Of a stretch of DNA of 6,559 bases, positions 1-6,035 are shown piece after piece. A model generated the notes under the pieces. It had not been told where the DNA came from. It searched no databases and saw only the letters and a list, made by a program, of their open reading frames with translations. Source of the DNA: Kiritimatiellia bacterium (GTDB lineage: Bacteria; Verrucomicrobiota; Kiritimatiellia; UBA8416; JAIOPI01); NCBI GenBank assembly GCA_028822745.1, contig JAPKCZ010000114.1, forward strand, positions 1 through 6,559, in the 5' to 3' direction. How positions within the stretch are numbered: position 1 is the stretch's first letter; every line of letters begins with the position of its first letter. The position numbers were made by a program, and so were the translations under genes.

Positions 1-2002
1 TAGCCGTACCGTTACTTGTATAGAAGTCGACCGTGACGGGTTTGGCGGAGACGTCGCTCAGGGCAAGTTCCATTGTCGCCAGACCCGCATTCTCCAAATT
101 GTTTGAGGGAGAGCGTACGAATTGGATGCTAGGCGGCGCATCGTCGTCGATGATGCTGACAATGTGCGTGCTGGGGGATCCGATGGATGCGCCGACAACA
201 CTGGACATCGTGAACTCAATGGTTTCGTTAAACTCGTCACTGGTATCTTGTGTGACGGTAAAGGTCGTGGTTGTCGTGGTTTGTCCGGCGGCGATGACGA
301 CATTTCCGTTAGCGTAACTGTAGTCCGTTCCGTTGACGGCCGTTCCGCCCGTGGCGCTGATCGTGACCGACGCGGGTTGGGCTGATGCGCCGGTAAGTTC
401 CACCTCCAGGGTTACGGTTCCTACGTTTTCCGAAACATCATTCGTCGATGCGGTGAAACGTATTTCTGGCGAGAGGGTGTTGAATGAAACGGTTTCACCG
501 GCCCATGCGGAGCCCAGTGCGTTTGATGCAAACGAACGATAATAATAGGTGGAGTTCGGAATCAGGCCGCTAATGTGGGTGGAATAATCACCGGCGGGTT
601 GGTCGCCGAAACTGTCGACGTTGTCCCAGTTGTTGGTCGTTTCCTCGCCATCGTTGTCGCCCCAGTACGTGAATAACGTCGTGATCGGTGTGGCAGACGT
701 CAGGGAAACGTTTAAGTCGGCCGACGTGGAGTCAACAGACGTCGGCGCTGTATTGGTCAAGGCGGGCGCACCATTTGCGCTGTATTCAACGACCAATTTC
801 ATAAAGTCGAAATACACCGCGTCGGATGACGTCGCGCTGTTGACCACCGCGAATTCTGCGTTTGTTATTTGGGATGATGTGCTTAGGAGTGCAGTTAGGT
901 CCAGAACGGTTTGTGTTTCAGTGGCGTCCCAGAGAATGTTGCTCGAAATCGTTGGGCCTGCTTCGCGAACTCCTTCAAACCATTTCGTGACGAAGCGGTC
1001 GTCACTGATGTGCACGTTGAAATGGCCCGACTGGCTGACGTCACCTTGATGATGAATGTGCAAGGCGACAGACGTTAAGACAATGTCTTGCGGGACGTCG
1101 TTGGTGAAATAGACGCTGAACCAACCCTTTTGCAAGATGCTACCTGTATTGTCCGCGATACACATCTTGTCGAGAGCGTCTCCGTCGTCGTCACGAATAA
1201 AGGGAAGAACGGAGCCCGAGGGAGAAGCGTTGCCAAGCATTACTCCGTTATAGAATGGGTGCGTGGCTGCCGGATCGAAGCGCCAGCCTTCTTTGACGAG
1301 ACTGATCGACTGCTGCGGACCACTGCCGCTGGGCGGGGGCGGTGGGGGTTCTTCGTCCAAAACGGTGAAATTGATATTGTGTGGCGCAGCATTAAAGGCG
1401 ACGAAATCATCCCCTGCGGTGTCCAGATAGGTCCAGTTGGCTGGCGTGGCAATTTCGATTAATAGATTAGACTGCGTGCCTGATCGCGTCCCTGTATAGT
1501 AGCCCGTGTCCGAACCGGTCTGGTGTGAAACCGCCGTGTTGTCGCCGAAACTGAGGCCGGGTCGTAGTGTGTAACTGGCGCTCGTGTCAATGGAGTAGAT
1601 GTAGGTCCCAGTTTGACTGACTTCATTCCAGTCTCCGTTGGATGACCAGCCCCAGCTATATGGAAGCGCCGGCACGACGGTACCGATTGTTGCCGCTGGA
1701 GTACCCGTATCCTTTGGGTTCAGGATCACGACAACGGTTCCTTTGGATAATCCCCCTGCTGGCGTTGTATACGTAAGGCTCTGCGCACCATTTTCAGCAA
1801 ATGTGAAGGACACACCCGCGTCGATGTCCACCAAGGGCACAAACGAGAAATCTTCAATGTTGTCGGCGTTATAGGCGAAAATTGCGAGATCACCGGGCGA
1901 CAGGGTGCTGACAGCTTGGGCTGTCGTCGTAAGGATGACTAGGCTTAGCAGCGTTGCCGTCCGAGCCAATCGGCGAGACGTCGTAGACATTATTTTGTTC
2001 AT
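1..2002 (-). CDS. Secreted multidomain surface protein with fibronectin-like and Calx-beta modules (3' end missing)
   Basis: The frame is open from ATG 2002 to the left edge, giving 667 residues with no stop. Residues 1-30 are a signal peptide (RR at 10-11, hydrophobic core about 17-27, A-Q-A cleavage site at 28-30). Residues about 34-215 resemble the 'GD(I/L)A...YN(A/S)D..DFSFV.L.DI..G' domain found at the start of many secreted PVC and Bacteroidota proteins. A linker with six consecutive prolines (219-224) follows. Residues about 232-410 form a beta-rich domain I cannot name. About 412-510 is a fibronectin-III-like module with an acidic DNDGE site (449-453) and a TYYYRSFASN strand. About 511-622 is a Calx-beta domain ending in IIDDD, and a second begins at about 625. 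Such proteins act outside the cell in adhesion or as carriers of a C-terminal catalytic or sorting domain; that end lies outside the window. A second in-frame ATG is at 1990. The start at 2002 is preferred because it is first after the promoter, although no strong ribosome binding site is visible. The specific function is unknown. Confidence 0.88.
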   Translation of the reverse strand, partial: MNKIMSTTSRRLARTATLLSLVILTTTAQAVSTLSPGDLAIFAYNADNIEDFSFVPLVDIDAGVSFTFAENGAQSLTYTTPAGGLSKGTVVVILNPKDTGTPAATIGTVVPALPYSWGWSSNGDWNEVSQTGTYIYSIDTSASYTLRPGLSFGDNTAVSHQTGSDTGYYTGTRSGTQSNLLIEIATPANWTYLDTAGDDFVAFNAAPHNINFTVLDEEPPPPPPSGSGPQQSISLVKEGWRFDPAATHPFYNGVMLGNASPSGSVLPFIRDDDGDALDKMCIADNTGSILQKGWFSVYFTNDVPQDIVLTSVALHIHHQGDVSQSGHFNVHISDDRFVTKWFEGVREAGPTISSNILWDATETQTVLDLTALLSTSSQITNAEFAVVNSATSSDAVYFDFMKLVVEYSANGAPALTNTAPTSVDSTSADLNVSLTSATPITTLFTYWGDNDGEETTNNWDNVDSFGDQPAGDYSTHISGLIPNSTYYYRSFASNALGSAWAGETVSFNTLSPEIRFTASTNDVSENVGTVTLEVELTGASAQPASVTISATGGTAVNGTDYSYANGNVVIAAGQTTTTTTFTVTQDTSDEFNETIEFTMSSVVGASIGSPSTHIVSIIDDDAPPSIQFVRSPSNNLENAGLATMELALSDVSAKPVTVDFYTSNGTA

Positions 2003-2056
2003 GGGTACCCGGACCTGTGAATCATCTTAAGGACGGCAATCCGATGATTTTGCTGT

Positions 2057-2086
2057 ATTATATGTAAAATTCCGTACGGTGGTCAA
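2057..2086 (-). promoter_or_regulatory. Sigma70-type promoter of the surface-protein gene
   Basis: Read on the minus strand, a -35 box TTGACC (2086-2081) is separated by 18 bases from a perfect -10 box TATAAT (2062-2057). Transcription would begin near 2050, leaving a leader of about 48 bases before the ATG at 2002. The spacer contains the perfect 8-base palindrome CCGTACGG (2072-2079), which might bind a regulator. The position just upstream of the gene and downstream of a weak terminator-like hairpin fits an independent transcription unit. Confidence 0.65.
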
Positions 2087-2100
2087 GTTGTGCCCCGCAG

Positions 2101-2144
2101 AAAAGGCGTTGAGGCCAATTGCCTTACAGGATACAAGACCTCAA
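2101..2144 (-). terminator. Weak terminator-like hairpin after the BON-domain gene
   Basis: On the minus strand TTGAGGTC (2144-2137, overlapping the BON gene stop codon) can pair with GGCCTCAA (2116-2109), an 8-bp stem with one U-G wobble and a 20-base loop. CGCC and then four U residues follow (2104-2101). The long loop and short U run make it a poor intrinsic terminator. It lies where one would be expected, between the end of the three-gene cluster and the next promoter. Confidence 0.3.
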
Positions 2145-2437
2145 TCAACATCGCCATCATGACGCTCAAAAGCACGCCATTTCCCTGAATCCAGGATCCA
2201 ATTATCGAGTCGGGCGTTCACGGTCTTGACGCCCTTGATGCGTTTGAGTTCGTAAAACATCGCATTCAGCATGTTTGCCTGAAGATCGGGCTGTTTGCCT
2301 GTAACACGTAGCAAGGTGCCGAAGAGGTGTACTCTGCCTGATGTGCAGCGAATGGATATGCGACCGAGATCTACCCAGTGTTTAACGAAAATTCGTCTAA
2401 CAGATCGCGATAGTTCTAGATCATGGCTTACAGGCAT
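2141..2437 (-). CDS. Small BON-like domain protein, apparently cytoplasmic
   Basis: This 98-residue protein has the pattern of a BON domain: a helix-rich start, a strand 'GRISIRCTSGRVHLFGTL' (about 25-42), a helix 'NAMFYELKRIKGVKTVNARL' (about 58-77), and a short tail. BON domains are usually periplasmic or outer-membrane modules thought to bind phospholipid or other ligands. Here I see neither a signal peptide nor a membrane segment. The start at 2437 lies 13 bases after the receiver gene's stop. It is the only ATG in the frame that excludes the overlap with the receiver gene. The frame stays open upstream inside that gene, but the upstream translation is low-complexity and looks like shadow sequence. 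The ribosome binding site is weak (AGG about 6 bases upstream), so translation may be coupled to the receiver gene. The gene is probably the last of an operon with the receiver and the membrane protease. The BON assignment is by pattern only. Confidence 0.75.
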   Translation of the reverse strand: MPVSHDLELSRSVRRIFVKHWVDLGRISIRCTSGRVHLFGTLLRVTGKQPDLQANMLNAMFYELKRIKGVKTVNARLDNWILDSGKWRAFERHDGDVD

Positions 2438-2450
2438 GTGAGGCCTAAGC

Positions 2451-2876
2451 TCAGCTTTGTTCGGACGTGGAGTCGGAAGCGGATTCGTCGGCTGGGCCAA
2501 CGAGGCCGATGACTTTGTTGTAGAGCGTGTCGAGTTCGAAGGGTTTATACAGAATGTCGGTCGTACCATCCATGAACTGCTCTTCCCACATTTTGACCAC
2601 ATCATCTTTTTGCGGATCAAATGAATTGGGATAGGCTGTCACGAACAGAACAGGAAGCTCACGGAAGGTGCGCATTTCTTGATAAATTTCGAAGCCATTC
2701 TTGACCGGCATTTTGACGTCGAGCATGACGAGGTCGAAATCATCTCTTTCGCGCAACAGACGAAGCCCCTCCTCAGGGTCGGTGGTGGATTCAAAGGAGT
2801 AGCCTTCCATCGTTAGTGCATCGTTAAAGCATTTTAGAATTTCCGCTTCGTCGTCAATGGATAGAATCTTAATCAC
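2451..2876 (-). CDS. Single-domain response regulator (CheY-like receiver), GTG start
   Basis: This 141-residue stand-alone receiver has all the canonical phosphorylation residues: D8 and D9 (Mg2+ binding, in LSIDDE), D53 (phospho-acceptor, in VMLDVKMP), T80 (VTAY) and K111 (YKPF). There is no DNA-binding or enzymatic output domain. After about residue 127 only a short acidic, serine-rich tail remains, so it should act by protein-protein contact once phosphorylated by a histidine kinase not in this window. The T80 to K111 interval is 31 residues, against 22 in CheY and Spo0F, so the alpha4-beta5 partner-binding face carries an apparent insertion of about nine residues. The start must be GTG at 2876: an in-frame TAG lies at 2900-2898 and no other start codon lies between. 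It sits 35 bases after the metalloprotease gene and 13 bases before the BON gene, which suggests one transcript. Confidence 0.93.
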   Translation of the reverse strand: MIKILSIDDEAEILKCFNDALTMEGYSFESTTDPEEGLRLLRERDDFDLVMLDVKMPVKNGFEIYQEMRTFRELPVLFVTAYPNSFDPQKDDVVKMWEEQFMDGTTDILYKPFELDTLYNKVIGLVGPADESASDSTSEQS

Positions 2877-2899
2877 GGCTCGTTTCGCATCCTTCCTCT
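2873..2899 (-). promoter_or_regulatory. Ribosome binding site and possible five-codon leader overlapping the receiver start
   Basis: On the minus strand a strong purine-rich site AGAGGAAGG (2899-2891) is 14 bases or more from the GTG start of the receiver, which is long for direct initiation. It immediately precedes an ATG (2890) that opens a five-codon frame, M-R-N-E-P. The TGA of that frame (2875-2873) overlaps the GTG in the sequence GTGA. Ribosomes may therefore initiate at the ATG and restart at the GTG. The bases are plain in the sequence; translation of the leader is inferred. Confidence 0.4.
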
Positions 2900-2911
2900 A
2901 ACAAGTGGGCC

Positions 2912-3751
2912 TCAGGGGCTTTCCTGCGTGTTCTGAATATCCGCTGCATCCGTTTGCTGATGCCCGCGCGGGCTTGCGCCGTTTTTTATGACCGTTTTGC
3001 GGTGCTGAGCCAGAAATCCGCCACGTGCGTCGTTAATGTCAATGTCGCCTTCTTGGACGCGTACGGTCAAGTGTTCGTTTTCAGCCGCTAAGAAGACAAA
3101 GAAGCCGATGGCAACCCACATGAGCGAGCGTGGTTCGAAACCCATCGTGTCTCCGTTTACCATAACGGGTGTGTTCAGCATTCCACTCAAGATCATGAGG
3201 GCGCCGAAAAGCTTGCCTAAGCGAGCGGAAATTGCGGTAGCGCGCAGACGGCCCAGTGGGTTTGATAAGGCGGCACGTAACACGCGACCACCATCCATAG
3301 GAAAGGCGGGTAGAAGGTTGAAGCAAAAAAGAACAGCATTGAGCCACGCGCAGATCTCTAGAATAGTGATCCGCCCAACGGGTGTACGTAAGGGATCCAT
3401 GGGAAATACGTTGGTTAGAAACCAAAAGAATAAGGCGAGAACTAGGCTGACGGCTGGTCCCGCAATGGCCATGAGAAGTTCATCCATTGGCTTTCTTGGT
3501 ATTCGCTCCATGTGGGCTGCGCCGCCAATCACAAGTAGTGTTATTTCATGAACGCGACATTGCTTTCGAATGGCGACATAGCAGTGCCCGAGTTCGTGCA
3601 AAATAATGCTTAGTCCCAGAGCAAATTGAATGACGAGGCCCCAGAGGATACCGAATTTTGTACAAAGCAAGAAGGTCATCAAGAGAAGGGATACGTGCAG
3701 TCGGATAGGGATGCCCCATACACTGATGATTTTGATTGATGAATATTTCAT
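2912..3751 (-). CDS. Site-2 protease family intramembrane zinc metalloprotease (peptidase M50)
   Basis: This is a 279-residue polytopic inner-membrane protein. It has the M50 zinc site HELGH (H52, E53, H56) inside a hydrophobic segment (about 33-56), and the second motif NLLPAFPMDGGR (145-156) with the third zinc ligand D153. A GPAVS turn (98-102) starts another membrane segment, and further hydrophobic stretches lie at about 130-150, 178-192 and 209-223. Site-2 proteases cut membrane-embedded substrates, classically anti-sigma factors or other membrane-tethered regulators. The compact layout matches the SpoIVFB-type group. Unlike many relatives it has no CBS pair and no PDZ domain; the C-terminal 56 residues are a hydrophilic tail of unknown role. 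The ATG at 3751 is preferred over an in-frame TTG at 3769, because 'MKYSSIKI..WGIPIRLH' is the usual family opening. It is first in a likely operon with the receiver and BON genes. No substrate candidate is visible here. Confidence 0.93.
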   Translation of the reverse strand: MKYSSIKIISVWGIPIRLHVSLLLMTFLLCTKFGILWGLVIQFALGLSIILHELGHCYVAIRKQCRVHEITLLVIGGAAHMERIPRKPMDELLMAIAGPAVSLVLALFFWFLTNVFPMDPLRTPVGRITILEICAWLNAVLFCFNLLPAFPMDGGRVLRAALSNPLGRLRATAISARLGKLFGALMILSGMLNTPVMVNGDTMGFEPRSLMWVAIGFFVFLAAENEHLTVRVQEGDIDINDARGGFLAQHRKTVIKNGASPRGHQQTDAADIQNTQESP

Positions 3752-3928
3752 GTTCGATTCACTGATCAATAAGCGTACTGCGCTTGCGTCTGATTGACCA
3801 CTTCAAAGGCACGCTGCGGCGACGGTCTCCGTGAAACGCGCATTGCTGTCGACTGAAATCAAGAAAACGTGTCCCACAAAGAGGCTTGATGCCCATCAGG
3901 CATTTAGACTATGTTCGATGGCAACATT

Positions 3929-4621
3929 ATGAAATTATCGATTGTCATTCCGGTCTACAACGAACGAAATACCATTCGCGAACTGCTAGGGCGGGTTGCG
4001 GCTGTCGATTACGGCGTTGAATGGAATATTGTTTTAGTCGACGACTTTTCTACAGATGGCACCCGTGATGAGTTGAAAGCGCTTGAAAGGGAGCATCCTG
4101 AATGGACGTTCGCGTATCACGATAAAAACATGGGCAAGGGCGCGGCTCTACGTACCGGTTTTAAGGATGCGGATGGTGACCTTGTGGTTATCCAGGATGC
4201 CGATCTCGAGTACGACCCAGAAGACATCAAATTATTGTTGGCCCCCATGCAACGTGGCCATGCGGACGTGGTTTTCGGGTCGCGCTTTATTGGGGGCGGC
4301 GCACATCGTGTTCTCTATTTCTGGCACTCCGTCGGCAACCGCTTTCTTACCTTATTCTCGAATATGATGACGGATTTAAACCTCACCGACATGGAGGTCT
4401 GCTATAAGATGTTCAAGCGCGAGGTGCTTGAATCGCTGACGTTGACCGAAGATCGGTTTGGTTTTGAAGTCGAAGTGACGGCCAAAGTGGCCCGAGGAAA
4501 TTGGGTTATTTACGAAGTGCCGATTTCTTACTACGGTCGAAATTACGACGAAGGCAAAAAGATCACGTGGAAAGACGGTGTTCACGCACTCTGGTGCATT
4601 ATTAAGTTTCGGTTCGTCTGA
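3929..4621 (+). CDS. Family 2 glycosyltransferase, dolichyl/polyprenyl-phosphate mannose synthase-like
   Basis: This 230-residue GT-A fold enzyme should transfer a sugar from a nucleotide donor, typically to a polyprenyl-phosphate lipid at the cytoplasmic membrane face. The order of motifs matches the DPM1 group: SIVIPVYNE (4-12), VDDFSTDGT with D38-D39 (37-45), the NMGKGAALRTG loop (67-77), the metal-binding QDADLEYDP (89-97, D90 and D92), FGSRF (116-120), and the acceptor-side stretch LTDMEVCYKMF (152-162). 'FEVEVTAKVAR' and 'YYGRNYDEGKKI' follow. There is no C-terminal membrane segment, so it is a soluble or peripheral form. The ATG at 3929 gives the normal family N-terminus; an upstream ATG at 3911 would add only six residues and has no better ribosome binding site. 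It probably shares an operon with pgpA, 20 bases downstream. The donor and acceptor cannot be read from the sequence. Confidence 0.92.
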   Translation: MKLSIVIPVYNERNTIRELLGRVAAVDYGVEWNIVLVDDFSTDGTRDELKALEREHPEWTFAYHDKNMGKGAALRTGFKDADGDLVVIQDADLEYDPEDIKLLLAPMQRGHADVVFGSRFIGGGAHRVLYFWHSVGNRFLTLFSNMMTDLNLTDMEVCYKMFKREVLESLTLTEDRFGFEVEVTAKVARGNWVIYEVPISYYGRNYDEGKKITWKDGVHALWCIIKFRFV

Positions 4622-4626
4622 CGCGT

Positions 4627-4633
4627 AAAGGGA
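4627..4633 (+). promoter_or_regulatory. Ribosome binding site of pgpA
   Basis: AAAGGGA ends 8 bases before the ATG at 4642. It lies inside the 20-base gap after the glycosyltransferase stop and supports both this start and joint transcription. Confidence 0.7.
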
Positions 4634-4641
4634 CGCATATT

Positions 4642-5127
4642 ATGGAAAAACTGGTAAAATTTTTCGCCACAGGATTCGGGCTTGGCTATAGCCCATTCGC
4701 CTCAGGAACCGTAGGGACGTTGCCTGCGTTGTTGATCGTCATTCCGATGGCCATTATGGATTTCGGAATCGGGATGCAGCTCGCGATAACCGCTGTACTT
4801 TGTATCATTGCTGTTCCGCTCTGTTCGGCAGCAGAATCCATTTTTGGTCGCAAGGATGACGGACGTATCGTCGCCGATGAGTACATGACCTTTTCGCTGT
4901 GCCTGATTGGGATTCCGTGGCTGGAATGGCCGGCATTCCTGGCGATTGCCTTTATCGTTTCCCGAATCATGGACATCATCAAGCCTCCACCGGCTCGCGA
5001 ATCACAGGCACTCGCAAGCGGTATTGGCATCGTGATGGATGACGTGTTGGCAAATATCTATGCCCTGATCGTCAATCACCTGATCTGGCGTTACGCCATC
5101 GTGAAGTTCGTTCTCGCGACAACCTGA
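4642..5127 (+). CDS. pgpA: Phosphatidylglycerophosphatase A
   Basis: This 161-residue inner-membrane enzyme removes the phosphate from phosphatidylglycerophosphate, the last step to phosphatidylglycerol. The family motifs appear in order: GFGLGYSPFASGTVGTLPA (11-29), the acidic motif GRIVADE (74-80, D79 and E80), SRIMDIIKPPP (107-117) and GIGIVMDDVLA (127-137, D133 and D134). Hydrophobic spans at about 28-45, 47-66, 87-107 and 136-157 fit a four-helix membrane protein, and the length is normal. Two usually conserved glycines differ: T83 stands where the E. coli enzyme has G in WDEFIG, and N138 replaces G in DDxxAG. The acidic residues expected to be catalytic are kept, so activity is still expected. 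The gene follows the glycosyltransferase by 20 bases with a good ribosome binding site. A pairing with a lipid-linked sugar transferase suggests a common membrane-lipid role, which is inference. Confidence 0.94.
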   Translation: MEKLVKFFATGFGLGYSPFASGTVGTLPALLIVIPMAIMDFGIGMQLAITAVLCIIAVPLCSAAESIFGRKDDGRIVADEYMTFSLCLIGIPWLEWPAFLAIAFIVSRIMDIIKPPPARESQALASGIGIVMDDVLANIYALIVNHLIWRYAIVKFVLATT

Positions 5128-5182
5128 TCACGAGGCCGTTTCCTTGACCTTGGCAGGCTTGAACCGATCGTCGTAGCGGCCA

Positions 5183-5207
5183 GTCGCCCTGCATAACGCA
5201 GGGCGAC
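5183..5207. terminator. Perfect hairpin between convergent pgpA and gpmA
   Basis: GTCGCCCTGC (5183-5192) and GCAGGGCGAC (5198-5207) form a perfect 10-bp GC-rich stem with a 5-base loop. It starts 8 bases past the gpmA stop codon and 55 bases past the pgpA stop. The position suits a two-way transcription end or an mRNA 3' stabiliser. Neither strand has a U run after the stem, so it is not a standard intrinsic terminator. Confidence 0.55.
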
Positions 5208-5214
5208 CGCAGAC

Positions 5215-5958
5215 TTACCCTTTACCTTGATTCGCAACGGCCTGTTGCGCAGCGGCCACGGCGTCGGCATCGCCAAGGTAGCGGTTTGAAATTGGCTTTA
5301 GGTCCGCATCCAATTCGTAGAGCAAGGGCATGCCCGTGGGGATGTTCAAGCTAACGATGTCCTCATCCGAAATACCGTCCAAATATTTAACCAGAGCACG
5401 CAAGCTATTGCCGTGTGCAGCGATAATGACGCGTTTTCCAGCGCGAATGGCGGGCGCGATTTCGTTCTCCCAGCACGGCATAAAGCGCTCGACGGTATCT
5501 TTGAGACATTCCGTGTGCGGAAGGTCCTCCGGATTAAGATCGGCATAGCGTCGGTCGTGACCGGGAAAGCGTTCGTCGGACGCATCCAGCGGCTCCGGAG
5601 GCGTATCATAGCTGCGGCGCCAAATGAGCACTTGGTCATCGCCATACTGTTTTGCCGTTTCGGCCTTGTTCATGCCTTGTAGTGCCCCGTAATGCCGCTC
5701 ATTCAGGCGCCAGGTGCGGTGTACGGGAATCCACATGGAATCCATACCTTCCAATGTCAGCCACAGTGTGCGAATGGCGCGTTTCAATAGGGACGTATAC
5801 GCGACATCGAACTCGAAGCCTTCTTCGCGTAACAGCTGTCCTGCGGCCTTTGCTTCGCCAACACCCTTCTCTGATAAGTCGACATCTGTCCAACCGGTGA
5901 ACCGGTTCTCACGATTCCATTCACTCTCTCCGTGGCGAATCAATACGAGCTTGTGCAT
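5215..5958 (-). CDS. gpmA: 2,3-bisphosphoglycerate-dependent phosphoglycerate mutase
   Basis: This 247-residue cytoplasmic enzyme interconverts 3- and 2-phosphoglycerate in glycolysis and gluconeogenesis through a phosphohistidine. It shows the histidine phosphatase signature LIRHGESEWN (6-15) with catalytic H9, then NRFTGWTDVDLSEKG (18-32), SLLKRAIRT (56-64), WRLNERHYGALQG (83-95, acid catalyst E87), and the second histidine motif AAHGNSLRAL (180-189, H182). 'SLNIPTGMPLLYEL' follows. The length matches the roughly 250-residue dimeric or tetrameric dPGM type. The start at 5958 gives the normal N-terminus MHKLVLIRHG. It has an AAAGGA ribosome binding site (5974-5969) 10 bases upstream. The frame stays open further upstream, but that translation resembles nothing and passes through the promoter region. 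The gene is single, convergent to pgpA and divergent from the amidase gene. Confidence 0.97.
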   Translation of the reverse strand: MHKLVLIRHGESEWNRENRFTGWTDVDLSEKGVGEAKAAGQLLREEGFEFDVAYTSLLKRAIRTLWLTLEGMDSMWIPVHRTWRLNERHYGALQGMNKAETAKQYGDDQVLIWRRSYDTPPEPLDASDERFPGHDRRYADLNPEDLPHTECLKDTVERFMPCWENEIAPAIRAGKRVIIAAHGNSLRALVKYLDGISDEDIVSLNIPTGMPLLYELDADLKPISNRYLGDADAVAAAQQAVANQGKG

Positions 5959-6000
5959 GTGATAATTTTCCTTTCTTACGTTGAAACTGTCTAAATGTTC

Positions 6001-6035
6001 GGCGAGTATATACCGATCTCGCCGCTCGGGGGCAA
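6001..6035 (-). promoter_or_regulatory. Probable gpmA promoter with an inverted repeat around the -10 box
   Basis: On the minus strand TTGCCC (6035-6030) is separated by 17 bases from TATATA (6012-6007), which predicts a transcript start near 6000 and a leader of about 40 bases to the ATG at 5958. The -10 element sits inside a perfect dyad, GGCGAG (6001-6006) and CTCGCC (6018-6023) with an 11-base spacer, in a position suited to a repressor site. The -35 match is only four of six, so the promoter is likely but not certain. Confidence 0.45.

Noticed and set aside
1331..1348. G-rich plus-strand tract that might form a G-quadruplex
   Set aside because: It has only three runs of three or more G and simply encodes the proline-rich linker on the other strand.
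33..1874. Several plus-strand open frames opposite the surface-protein gene
   Set aside because: They are antisense shadows; their translations lack domain features, whereas the minus frame is continuous and shows a signal peptide and known domains.
2438..2620. Upstream extension of the BON-protein frame, which would give a 159-residue protein overlapping the receiver gene
   Set aside because: The added 61 residues lie wholly within the well-supported receiver coding sequence, are low-complexity and resemble no domain; the ATG at 2437 gives a complete small domain.
3036..3551. Plus-strand 171-residue open frame opposite the site-2 protease
   Set aside because: It is the complement of a clear M50 protease; the predicted protein is basic and featureless.
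3752..3769. TTG start for the site-2 protease at 3769
   Set aside because: It adds only six residues, has no ribosome binding site, and the ATG at 3751 gives the usual family start.
3886..3915. Possible promoter TTGATG - 18 bases - TATGTT before the glycosyltransferase
   Set aside because: Both boxes match only four of six consensus bases, and the transcript would start about 7 bases before the ATG; too weak to annotate.
3911..3928. Upstream ATG for the glycosyltransferase at 3911
   Set aside because: The family N-terminus begins at MKLSIVIPVYNE (3929), and neither start has a convincing ribosome binding site to favour the longer form.
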